Of a DNA stretch of 64,000 nucleotides, positions 1 through 12,100 are shown piece after piece. The stretch's first letter is position 1. Each line of letters begins with the position of its first letter. The stretch comes from Saccoglossus kowalevskii (taxonomy: Eukaryota; Hemichordata; Enteropneusta; Harrimaniidae), in NCBI RefSeq assembly GCF_000003605.2, contig NW_003156241.1, forward strand, positions 274,773 to 338,772, read 5' to 3'. Under the pieces are notes generated by a model. The model was given only the letters and a program-made list of their open reading frames with translations. It was not told the DNA's origin and ran no database searches. A program made the position numbers and the translations under genes.

Positions 1-3000
1 TGACAGTTTGCAATCATCTAACTGGCTACTTTCTATGCAGTAGGAAAGTGATTAGACTTTTTTGATGCAATACTAAGTTTTTATTTCATTTATTCTTGTT
101 TGTTTGTTTCAAGAGCCACTTTATTGTTCTTTAGCTAAGTGTTAAACTGCTGTTTTCATAAAAAATTCTTCAATAGTTGTGAATTAATCATGTTTTCAAA
201 ATTTCCACTAATCATGTTGAAAATTATATATATAGCCATGCAAGTCTACGAGAAGAGGATTTCAATTTGACAGGTTTACAACTTGCAGCTTTTACTGTAT
301 TATAGACATTAGGGAGTAATGCATATATTCCTAAATCTGAAAACTTCCATGTTCATTTTCAAGTCTCTTCGAGGACTCAGATCACAGGAAGTGAGTGAGG
401 ACACTTAAAAAAAAAAAAAAAAGATCTTTTCTTAATAGATTACTACCTAGAATCTATACTTCTCTAATGCCTGGCTACAATGTTGTAATATCTCGCCATT
501 GCCACCAAGTAGACTGCATGATGTAAAAAATTCCTGGCCTATGGTCTTGAAGCTGTATTTGATATCCTATAGTGTGTGCTGTTTGCATAAATCTGAATAT
601 GTAATGAGATATTACTAGCATCATATCTAGGCATGGAGTGGTGTATAGATCTTGGGGAAAGTGTTTATTACGACAGTTAAATTTTAGGAACAAATTGTCT
701 ATCGGCCCAATTGTATATGATCTTACAATTTGAAAAATTACATGTCTGGAAATCTGCAAATGATCTTTGGGAAGATGCTGGTATGATAGAAGAAAATTCT
801 TAGTTTGTGCAAATTCAGTTGATGTAGAACAGCGAAAGTGGACATGTTTGCCCATTTCCACTTTGTGGAAAGTATGCTAACATAGTAGGTTGTGTGACAT
901 GTAGTACCTAATACAAAGTTGTATTTCACTTGCCTTCATTTTTAACTTATTTCACAGACTTCCCAGCAGTTCTCAATTAAGTGTTTATATTTTGTTGTTG
1001 ATAGTTTGAACATTTTTAGCTCTGCATAACAGGAGCATTCTATATACCATAATCCTTCCATCACCCGTTTTTTTTTGACTGAAACATTTTTTTTTAATGG
1101 AAGGATTCACTATCATTGTTAGATTCGGAGAATATTGCAACCGAATGTGTTAAACATGGTTAGCAAGAGACCAAAATGCTACTTTTATAATGTGCAGGAA
1201 ATACTGACATTTCATAAAGAACCGCTTCCACCAAGGCATGACACAAATTAGGTTTCATACTATGTACAACCGTTTAAGAATGTACATCAGAATTTTGGAT
1301 GAGAAACTCAATCATTTTCAGCTCGACTGCTTGAAATGCAAGCTGGTAGCTCCAGCTTTCGTAAGGTTTATTTGGACTGTTTTAATAAATTAGGAAATTG
1401 TTATGCGATCATGCCCCACACCAGCATTGTAGTTTCACAACTTTTTTTGTGTATACAAACACAGGTGGTGGAAGGGAGACAATTTAAGTAGTTCATTGTT
1501 AAAACTTTATATTTTGTTATTTTAATAAATGAAACATTTTGTGAATGTCTGGTTCTATGTATAACTATTTGTAAATGGTTTCCACACATTTGTTAAAACT
1601 TTATGCTAGATTTAAAAATTAACTTTCTCAGACAGTTCAATATGGCCGCCTTTATGTTGACAGCTTATAATTGATACCTACTTGCAGTACACTTTTTTTT
1701 CTGATTGATATTTATTGAGGGTGGTGTGCCCATCTTCCTTATTATGATGGCATGAGCTTTCCTGGAGTTGAACAGGTGTAGTTGAATCCTTTCCTAAGGA
1801 TTTGTCACAAAGCGACCCCAGTTAGGATTTCAAAGCATAGCCAGTTGATGTAACTGATGTTTGTTGACTTGATCGTTAAAATATTTTGACAAGATATGCC
1901 AGTCATGCAATTTACTCGAAAACATTGACAACTGATTTGTCGACATGTCCTTTCCTACATGAAGATAATCTCCCCTCAAAATTGGAAATTTTTATTTCCA
2001 CAAGGACAAAGACATTTACAATTGTAAACTTAGTGTACCAGCTATGTTCCAGACCAAATGAGAAATTAGCCAACGCTCGTCTTATAAATGACATACTACA
2101 AAATAAACTGAATAATATACAAATTGCGTTTTTTCCAGATTCCACCAAATTGATGAAAACTTGTAAGTTACTTAACAGCTACTCACAACTGAAAGAATTA
2201 CACTTTTAAATCTTCCAAAATACACCAATCTACTTTAATACTGGTGGTCTATTTTTCTATGCAGTTCATATAACTTCTGTCGAAACTGTTTTTTGTAATT
2301 TTTCATTACAAAAAAAAAAGATGTGTTGGGGGAAAAAAATCAATTCTAAAAAGAGTGGTAAATCTGCACACTCGCCATGAACACTTTCTGTTTTCTGAAC
2401 ATAAAGACCTCAGAAACAAAAGTTATATAAGCACCACTTTAATTGTTACCTGTTCTCAAAATCGGCATTTTACAGAGTCTTGATGAGAAACTCAATCAAT
2501 ACTATTAGTGACTTGAATAAATGGAAAGTAGCACGTGAAGAAAAAAACAACACTTAAAAGACAGTAGTCGACACGCTGCGCATGTGCAACAATTGTGTTG
2601 ATAAACATTGTCAGTTTCTTCCAATCCAATGCGCTCTTCCAATGGAAATCCCAAGTACGTGGTTTGACCTGGGTGCGACTTGCATTAATTACCACTGACG
2701 ACTCCGTCGATACCTCCAATCACCTAAAAAAATACCTAATTAAAGCTTGGTAACGTCTCAGTTTGTACTCATTGATCCGCTCAACAGTCAAAATCGCCAT
2801 CTTTGTTTTTATGAGACGTATATCTCGTGCATGCCTGGCGTGACGACTACCGCCCTTTAACTAAAATACAGCTTACCATGGAAATGAGATTTGTTAAGAG
2901 CCAAGGAAACAAGAACGAAAAAAGACAAACTTTAAAAAATGGAAATCCAAGTAATTTGAGAATATAATACATATTTTAAAATACTAGGGTGATGGTAAAA

Positions 3001-3030
3001 AAGAAAAACATTCCTATGTTTCAAAAATTG
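1..3030. other. ZDHHC6 3' flank / probable 3' UTR and intergenic DNA
   Basis: Minus-strand AATAAA or ATTAAA poly(A)-signal candidates occur near 2435, 2235 and 1990, but none can be singled out. A 307-bp TTAA element begins about 170 bases after the stop codon. A 34-bp stretch near 600-636 (GAGATATTACTAGCATCATA) recurs near 22540 in intron 1. No coding gene is seen. Confidence 0.6.
2554..2860 (-). mobile_element. TTAA miniature transposon, family B, copy 1 (307 bp)
   Basis: TTAA at both ends; termini AAGACAGTAGTCG and (reverse) AGGGCGGTAGTCGTC. The minus strand holds an ATG-started frame similar to that in the 56337-56643 copy (MAILTVERINEYKLRR). Inserted just past the ZDHHC6 stop codon. TTAA duplications are typical of the piggyBac superfamily; assignment to it is inference. 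Confidence 0.75.
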
Positions 3031-3172
3031 TTATAATTCCTTTTTACCACCCACTGTCAAATCCATCCCATTATTAAACATCTCTTTAGCACATCGCCGT
3101 GGAAACCATCCGCGTACTCTTTGTTTGCCATCTGCATTCTCCATAATAATTTTGTCACCATATAACCAATAC
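3031..3172 (-). CDS. ZDHHC6: ZDHHC6 terminal coding exon 9 (residues 339-385)
   Basis: Finishes the SH3-like domain with YWLYGDKI and VRGWFPRRC (human YWLYGDKI, IRGWFPRKC) and ends KKEL before TAA. K at -4 and -3 is the KKxx ER-retrieval signature, equivalent to the human KKNR end. The acceptor has a long T tract ending CAAG. No open frame from ATG covers this exon, so it is easily missed. Confidence 0.95.
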
Positions 3173-6100
3173 CTTGAAAAAAAAAAAACGAAGATAAATT
3201 GCACCACTAATGTTGAAAATAGAAATTCTTTTGTTTTTATGAAGCTTTGTAATGAATGACATGATTTTCGGCAGCTGCCAATAAAAGTTTCTCATAGTGC
3301 TATCATGTGCGTTTTTTTTTTTGTAAAAATTTTCAGAACTTTGCCATTAGAAAATTAGAACCGTAAATATACAAAATAGAGGAAAAATCTTGTGGTATCA
3401 CAGTGCTTTGTTACTACATGTACGACTTGCAAGTGCTAATGATACATATTGCCATAGAAACCATATTCCATATTTGTTATTATGTGAAAGATGTGTGTGC
3501 AACTATCGTCCAATCATAATGACAGTTCAATGTGTCACTACAGCATCATCCAAGCCTGGTTGAATGCAAGCACCTGCAGACCTTAAAGGTTACTCCATTA
3601 ATAAGTTCTCGATCAGTGGCGTAGCATCACCATTGAGTTGGTGGCAAACTTGCACAAAGTTGACCATGTTTTCTGTGTTCAACCCTAGAAAATATCGACT
3701 GAAATTCGAGACATTCGAATACTTACTTTTTCCATCTCGTCACTAAAATAATATCTCCTTTGTATAAAGTAATTCTGGGTTCATCTGTACAGGGCGCAGT
3801 TATACACGTTTTACAACCTTTAGTGATGGGGAACACTGAACCACTGTAATTTTCAGAGATGGTCAACTCCATCTGAAATGCGAGTGAAAAAAAAAAAACA
3901 GGTTGTAAGAAAATAAACAATCTGTTCATATACATGTGCATCATTTTATTTTACAATCCTTTATAATTATAATGGCTGATTGGCAGCCATTTTAATATTA
4001 AAGGTATTGCATCCAGGACCAAATATTTTATTGATATAGTTTTGCTGGAATTAATAACTGACTAATTCTTAGTATTTCATTTAAAAAAAACATGACAAAG
4101 AATTGTGCGATACCAACTAAAAATCTACTAAACTTCACTAAAAACCTCAAGATGAATTTGTAAAAAGTACATTATGTGTACAGGAAATGTTCACCATTTG
4201 TTGTTTTCCCGTTCTCAATTACTGTATTTGCTCTACTGTAAAATCTGTATTAGAAGCCGCAGTTTCTATTAAAATGGTACAATGCAACAGAGGGGATTCT
4301 ATCAGAACATCTACACATATGAGAAATGGTGATTTTTGGTTCTCAATTGTTCAAAAAGAATGGGTGCGACTTCTATTAAGGATGCGGTTTCTAATACAGA
4401 TTTTACGATATTAACAGTGCATACGCTTACACAAATAACAGCAGTGTGTCTATGACCAAAAAAATGATTCAGCATCCAACAAATACAATTGATTGTTAAA
4501 ATGCTTCAAGATTGGAGCCACAAAATAAATATTTTATTTTGTAAACAGACAGCAAGTAAGTGTATCTGAACATGGGTGAAGACAGGCACATTCCGCCCTC
4601 CTTTTTTCCTTTCATTCAGATAAAAAAAACTTTTGGAACTGACATCCTTCTCAAACAGCATCGTCCAAATCGCACAGTCCTGTGTCTTCGATCTATAGGC
4701 CTCCACACGATACCGTGCGGGATCGCATAGGCTAATTGCGTATCTTAAAACAAGGCGCCCAATCAGCTTGGCTTACCAAATTATGAAACAAAATTCCACT
4801 TCCTGTTTTTGTCGCTATGAAGACATCCTTCCCACATAAAACTGCATCGATTGCCTGTACCTGATGAGGCTTGAGAGCACCAACACCGAAAACTTTCGCA
4901 ATTTTATCATCACAAATATCACGATTCATGGGCGCCGCCATTTTGTTTAAAATGAAACGCCAAAGAGGGATTTGTAACACGCAAACTGATTGGACAATGA
5001 TTAGCCACAACTAACTACTGGGGGCGCTGTTAGAATACGCATATTTGATGGTCATTCTGCCAAGGTCTGTTTAGAGGCTTGGAATAAACTTAGACCTTGG
5101 CTAGTGAAGATGCTCAACCAGAAACGGATTTACTTTTTTTTTTTTATTGGTCTAATGAAGATGATCACTCACAGTGCGGTTCCTTTTCTCTTCTTTCTGT
5201 TGTAGTTGTTCAATCTGTGAACAAATATAATATTTGGTACATGTTAAAAGTTGTATTAAAGTTTATAATCACTTGCAAAATCTGTTTTGCTGGATGGCAA
5301 AAATTGGTGTTTACAGTTTGACAGCAGTTAACATAATGTGATGATGCAGACGTCCTGTCTAAAAAACATTTTCCATAATTCATGAAATTCACTTTGAATT
5401 CTACAAGGAAAAAATACAAGGGAATTCACTTCAATTACATGAGGGAAAATTTCACAACAGTAAACATTTCATTGCTGTTTTTGTGGAGTCAATTTTATTT
5501 TCACAAAATTGCACGCATACTGACATCTTGACCATTTAAAGCCAGTATGAATTTCACCTTTCACGAAATAAACTTAACAAAAGATGTAGCCAATGCTAAA
5601 TGATGTCCACTTATTCTAAAATTAAAGAAATTACAGAATATTAAATAATATACAAAATATTGCTCCAAAAATGATTAAATAATGCAAAAATGAAAATTTA
5701 CTGTAATACTCACTGTCAAAGTGTACTGATTGCATCCATTCACTACTGGCCATGTTATTCCATCCCCACGTGGCGTGCCTTCCCATCGGAATATCTCCAA
5801 TAAATTACGTTTGCGACCAAGATCATAGGGATAAATAAACTCATCATCTCTAGGCCTATCCGCCTGCATACAAAGAAACACAGTTTATAGCAGATAGATT
5901 CATCAGATAAAACAAATGTTTGTGTCATGCAATATTTTAATGAGTTTGTACATTGTGAATAAAAAGTAAAAGAGGGAAATGAGGAGTAGAGTGCGTATTC
6001 ACAGGTATAAATGATTGCATGTGTTGTCTAAAATAAACATGTGTAAGTAGCAAAATTAATATGTGAACTTTTTTTCAAATTTTCCATTGCAACAAACGCC

Positions 6101-9100
6101 TAAAATGATGTTTTTTTTCAAGTGTTTGTTTTCAAGTGGAAATTGCACATAGTTACTCAAATTACATAAACATTAGAAATGTAGCACTACTGTCACTTTC
6201 TAGAATCCAGATTTCAAAAAAATGAATTTTTCGTTCTGAGCAGGTGAGATTGTAACAGGTCACTCGTATCATTTTGTGATATCCACTATTTACTGTACAA
6301 GCATCAATTATTTGCTGGTTTTTAATTTCGCCTATTTCGCAGGTAAGTATAAAATCTGCTAAATTAAATCCATGTGAACACGAATCAAAAATAACAATAG
6401 AATTCATTGTTTCCCAGCCAAATTTGTGAATTTAAAACACAGTGCATTTACTCAAGACATCGAAATAGTGAAATTAAATGGCAGTGAAAATAAAGGATTT
6501 TACAATATTACCTTCTCTTTAATCCAGGTTTCAATCCCAGTCTCGTTGTACCATATACTTTGTAGCTAAAATCAAAGAGGGGAAAAGACAATATACAGTT
6601 ACTGAAATGTATTAACCCTATTCATACTCAGTCTATGCTCTCATTAGTATCATAACACAACTATAACACACCATATCCAATTTCTGTGATCTGATTGGTC
6701 AATCCACTGTCACATGAGATGACACAATTTTACAATGTTCAAAAGAAACAGTTTTCAAACTGCAGCTCTAAAAAGACCTAAATCTTAGATACATTTAAAA
6801 ACTATGAAACGGATACATGAGGAAAAATAATTAAATCATTCATAGATATTCCTGAGATGTCTTATGTAATATGTTAAGCTTTACCTAACAGGACATACAT
6901 GTAATGTTATCTCCTGATATGACGTTCGCAGAGTTGCTGATACGAGTGACATCATTAAACCATATTAAGGTGAGTGTGGATAGTACAGCTTATGTAGTCC
7001 CCCCCCCCTCTGAGTATTAGCAGCTCTACGAATATGACAATTCCAACAACAGAAAAATCATGATTTTATGGAACTATGCTTACGAATGATGTGCTAATTT
7101 ATGCAAATTTGCCATGACGTCTAAGTGTGTCGGTGAACCCACATATGCAGTTACGACCGACATCGCTTTTTTAAATCAACGGAAATATTGCCCTTCGTAG
7201 CAATATTTTTTTCAGACTGATGACATTTACCGCGCATATAAGCTATGTTTAGTGTGAAATATGAGTTAGTAATATTTGACACTAAACACTACTGTGAATG
7301 ATAGGGCACCATGGTCAGGTGTGAATACCAGGTGGATACTTACCTGGGCAAAGAAGAGAAAACCTACAGACAAGGTAACGCCTATAGCAAGGCCCAATGC
7401 AAAGAAAGTCAATATAAAAGAATACACTGTAAACGTTAACCAGGCTTTGGCCGACATCACATGGTACAAATAACGACTCTGAAAACAAAACAAGAAAATT
7501 CGCATTTATATTCTTTCAAGACACCAAGACTGGATGTATTCATACACAACAATGCTGCACAACTGTGTGTATCCTTCCATGCTCAAAAAAGAAAATAGTC
7601 CCCAGTGTTGTCAAAGTGACTATTATTAACCCTTGGTGGCCATTTTTTATTTATTCCATAAAAAGATACAAGAAATGGTCAGTGATTTGTATTTTTTTTT
7701 TCAAACCATATGAATCAGGTGGAATAACATTCCCAACCATAAATCAAACAGTGGAAAGTCAAATGGAAGAAACTACAATTTCAGGAACACAAACACAGCC
7801 ATGCACAAAATATGATCAGTGAAATACAGTAACCTGACCCTGGAGGCACAGCACTATAAATTACCCAGAATTCTCTAAGATTTGTACCATTTGACATTGA
7901 TTTCTCTAAAACTTCAACTTTTTTATTGGTTTACTATTTTTGACCTTTTTATATTTCTACAGAGTCTGCTATATTTATTATTCAAAAATATGATTTGCAA
8001 AGTCAAATTTACCTCAAATTTATAATTTATAGAGGTGCTAAAAATGTTGTGAATCGCTGGGAAATATTATCACCACCATAAGAACTCACCCTCATCACCT
8101 GGCAGCTAATTTGCATACTTATTTGTTTTATCCATTACTAATACATACAAGAATTATATAGCATGGTTATGAACTAAGTTTGGTTTACAGTAGACAAAAT
8201 ACTCTCAAGACTACTCCAATAAAACATCAAACTATTCATCATTTTGGAGAAAAGAAGAAAAAATAAAACATTTTGAAATGAAGTTTATTCGCAGATGGCA
8301 TTTACCAAACTTTTTACCCACCAATATCTGTTAGTATATGCGCTTCTAATGGAGATGTACTTCTAATAAAGCTAATACTGTATTTGTAAAATTATAGAAC
8401 ATAAATCTGAGCAAAGTAATAAATGTGAAAACAACAAAGGCTCATTTCAAGATTTTATATTTCAACCACAACTCTCTGAAGATTATTCATCACAATTTGA
8501 ATATCTACACAAAATAAGTGTAGATATTGAACTTTTAAAATTCAAAATGGCTAGCAAAGATGGTGCTAAAAAAAAAAATCACAAAACTAGCTTCCATGGA
8601 AACAACCCTTAGGAACCTCATTGATTTTAGTTTCATTATGTAACAATGATGGCAGCATAATGGACATACACAAATCATTTATACATTTGAGACGTACTGA
8701 TGTTTTAGTAGCGCTACTTTTGTCACTCAAAACAAGGGTCAATGAACATCAGTTAAAACTGAATAATCAGTGTTTAAAAAAATGCAACAGAAATATTTTT
8801 AGTGTAATATACTATGAGGTTATGACTTGCTCAAGGAGTCGGTTGTTCTAAGTAACATCATAGGTTGGTAATATCCACCCACCAAAGGCAAGAGGGTAAT
8901 AATAGCCCATGATTCCATGTGTATCAACTAGCATTACAAATAGGTGTTATATAACTGCATCATACAAGTTATTGTTGGTATCTAGTCCCAAATTATCACA
9001 TCACTGTGATATCGTGTGTGATTCGAACAGCAACCGAATACTACCCGAATTCCATGATGATACAATAGATCAGATCGTATTTAATTCATTCTCATGTGAA

Positions 9101-12100
9101 ATATTGCATTGAAGTCAATAATAAACTATGAATACTAAAGCTAAAAAAACACGGTCCTTACAGAATTGTTATCAATATTTCATAGTAACTTGCATTTATC
9201 TTTAGAATCTCTTGGGACGACAGGTCTCTGCATTCAAGATTGCAACATACTAGTATTCATTTTTGAAACAGTTTTTCGAGTAAACGCTAAATATTAATAG
9301 TCTAATTATGTTAACATATTTGTGTAGTATTAGTACTAAATCTGAGTTACCCCGGTATATAGCAATGTTTGGTTTATGTTTTTCGATTGGTGACTTTCTT
9401 GTATATAGCACATTTAAAAATAAAGATTTTTGTTCAAATTTCTACTTTTTTTTTGTGATTTCTGTGATGGAAAACGACCAAATATCAATAGAGTATGTTC
9501 CTATATTGCGACGTATGCAATATAAGTACCGGCATAACCTGTACACACAAGAAAATTGCAGATTGATTTTACTAGTCAAACATTTTGCCCAAATTTGACA
9601 TTCTCACCAAAATATATTTGAAATTCGGTAATTTTTTTTTTCATACAACCATTTAGATTTTTTCATTTGTATTAGACATTCTATTATTTGAATGAAGCTT
9701 AATACTGAAATTCAGAGATGTGTGTTGATACTGTCAGCACCAGCTGATTGTACTGACCAAGTACTTTAACCTTTTCTCCACTAGAAATTTTTCTGCACTT
9801 TTTTCTTATATTTTTCAATATTTCTGGAAATGAACTCTAATTTTGCAAACAGACAAAAATTTAAGTCAATTTTCAGTTTCTACTCAAAAAACTTGTTTTG
9901 TTTTTCCAAACTATAAATGGGACTGTTTTGTGATGATAAGAGAAAACTGGGGTGAAAAGGTTAAGATATCTGTGGAAGAACAACAACTTTCTTAATCACT
10001 ATGCAAATTGAATAATTAATATGGTTTTCAACCAAAACCTGATCAGGTCAGCATATTATTCCTGAGCACTATGTACCAACTATTACTGTAAATAAACAAT
10101 ATGTCATAATATGCACAGGACTTGTGTAACATTGCAACTCTTATTCACTATATTTGGATATAGCAAATGACAGACAATAATGACAAAGTTCACAAAAAAC
10201 CTAATTAACCTAATGCTAATTTTCTCAAATGAATACACTGTTATGCAAATTAGGTAATTAATATGCACAGGAATTGTGCAACATTGCAACTCCTATTCAC
10301 TCTATATTTGTATATAGCTAATGACAGACAATAATGACAGAGTTCAGAAAAAACCTAATGCTAATTTTCTCAAATGAATACATTGTTATGCAAATTAGGT
10401 AATTAATATGCACAGGACTTGTGTAACATTGCGACTCCTATTCACTCTATATTTGTATATAGCTAATGACAGACAATAATGACAGAGTTCACAAAAAAAC
10501 CTAATGCTAATTTTCTCAAATGAATACATTGTTATGCAAATTAGGTAATTAATATGCACAGGACTTGTGTAACATTGCGACTTCTATTCACTCTATATTT
10601 GGATATAGCAAATGACAGACAATAATGACAAAGTTCACAAAAAACCTAATAAACCTAATGCTAATTTTCTCAAATGAATACATTGTTATGCAAATTAGGT
10701 AATTAATATGCACAGGAATTGTGCAACATTGCAACTCCTATTCACTCTATATTTGTATATAGCTAATGACAGACAATAATGACAGAGTTCACAAAAAACC
10801 TAATGCTAATTTTCTCAAATGAATACATTGTTATGCAAATTAGGTAATTAATATGCACAGAACCTGTACAATATTGCAACTCCTATTCACTGTATATTTG
10901 TATATAGCTAATGACAGACAATAATCACAAAGTTCACAATAAACCTAATCAGGTCTACTAAATTTCTCAGAGCAACAACTATTCCTCACAATGAATAAAT
11001 CTATATGCAAATTAGATGATTAATATGCACAATTCTACTTACCCTATATAGCTGATGATAGATAGTAATGATGAAAATTACAGCACCATGTATACACCCA
11101 GCTGGTGCAAAAAATAGAAAATATATAAATCTTGTATGGTTGGTGTGCCCACAACACGTGTTAATCCACGGACAGTGGTGATCCATCTTCATCACGCACC
11201 TGTAATCAGTGGAAAAACAGAAAAGTTGAAGTAGTAAAATTTGAATGAAATATTTCTATAGAAACATAAGATTATAATTGATAATTTAATTAATTTATTT
11301 ATTAATTTCATTCATTAATATTGTTTTACAATTTCTGATATTGACCTGTAGACAATGGACAGTTTCAAAGGTACCCAAAAAAATCAAATAAAAATACAAA
11401 TATACACTATAAGGTGGGAAACATGTCTGTGAGTAAAAAAACATGATATAATCTATGGACAACCTTGCCTGTGATAAATTGGCCACAAGTAATTGACAAT
11501 GTTGACTACAACAACAGACATGATAGCCACTACACTTTCCCTTTCATTTAGTCAGCGACCTGTCTATCATTTTAGATACTCCTTATTAATTTAGAAAATT
11601 AATATATCTAACATGTCAACTTTTGATTGAACATTTCATTAACTTAAAATAGCAATGAATTATCAACAAAAATAGATTACTTATTAATGGCTAAAGACTA
11701 CTGACTTTCATTTCAGTAATAATTTTAGACGGGTACTTATCATTTCTGGGTATAACCCTGATTACAGGCAAGTTAAAAACACTATCAGGCACCGTATATC
11801 ATTACATGCAATTTGAGTAATTCAATTTGGAGTGTGGGATAATATTCAACGACAGTTTGTTGTCTAACTATTATGTACTCGTACATAGGGCGACGTAGTG
11901 GAAACTCAACAGACAACATTGTCGTCAGGATTCTCTAAGTATTACCCAAGTTTGCTGAGATTGAAGCAACTCTAATTAACAGTACCTTCCGCTCCTCTTA
12001 CATGAAAGCAGCACAACTTTGAATTTTTGGCTCCAAAACAACAGGAGGTAGTGTTGTATCAGTGTCCATCCGTTCATTTGTGTTTGTGCGTCTGTGTGAT

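Larger units (their letters stand above)
3173..7343 (-). other. ZDHHC6 introns 4-8
   Basis: Introns 7343-6566, 6511-5864, 5713-5215, 5172-3873 and 3726-3173. Only intron 7 (5172-3873) has a recognisable content, a RecQ-like exon fragment and an adjoining hairpin. The rest is AT-rich spacer. Confidence 0.8.

Noticed and set aside
475-861. 128-codon minus-strand frame
   Set aside because: No recognisable domain or splice context; composition like the surrounding AT-rich DNA.
5060-5106. Helitron 3' end (hairpin then CTAG and T)
   Set aside because: The usual 10-12-base gap between hairpin and CTRR is missing and no 5' TC end was found; kept only as a hint next to the RecQ fragment.
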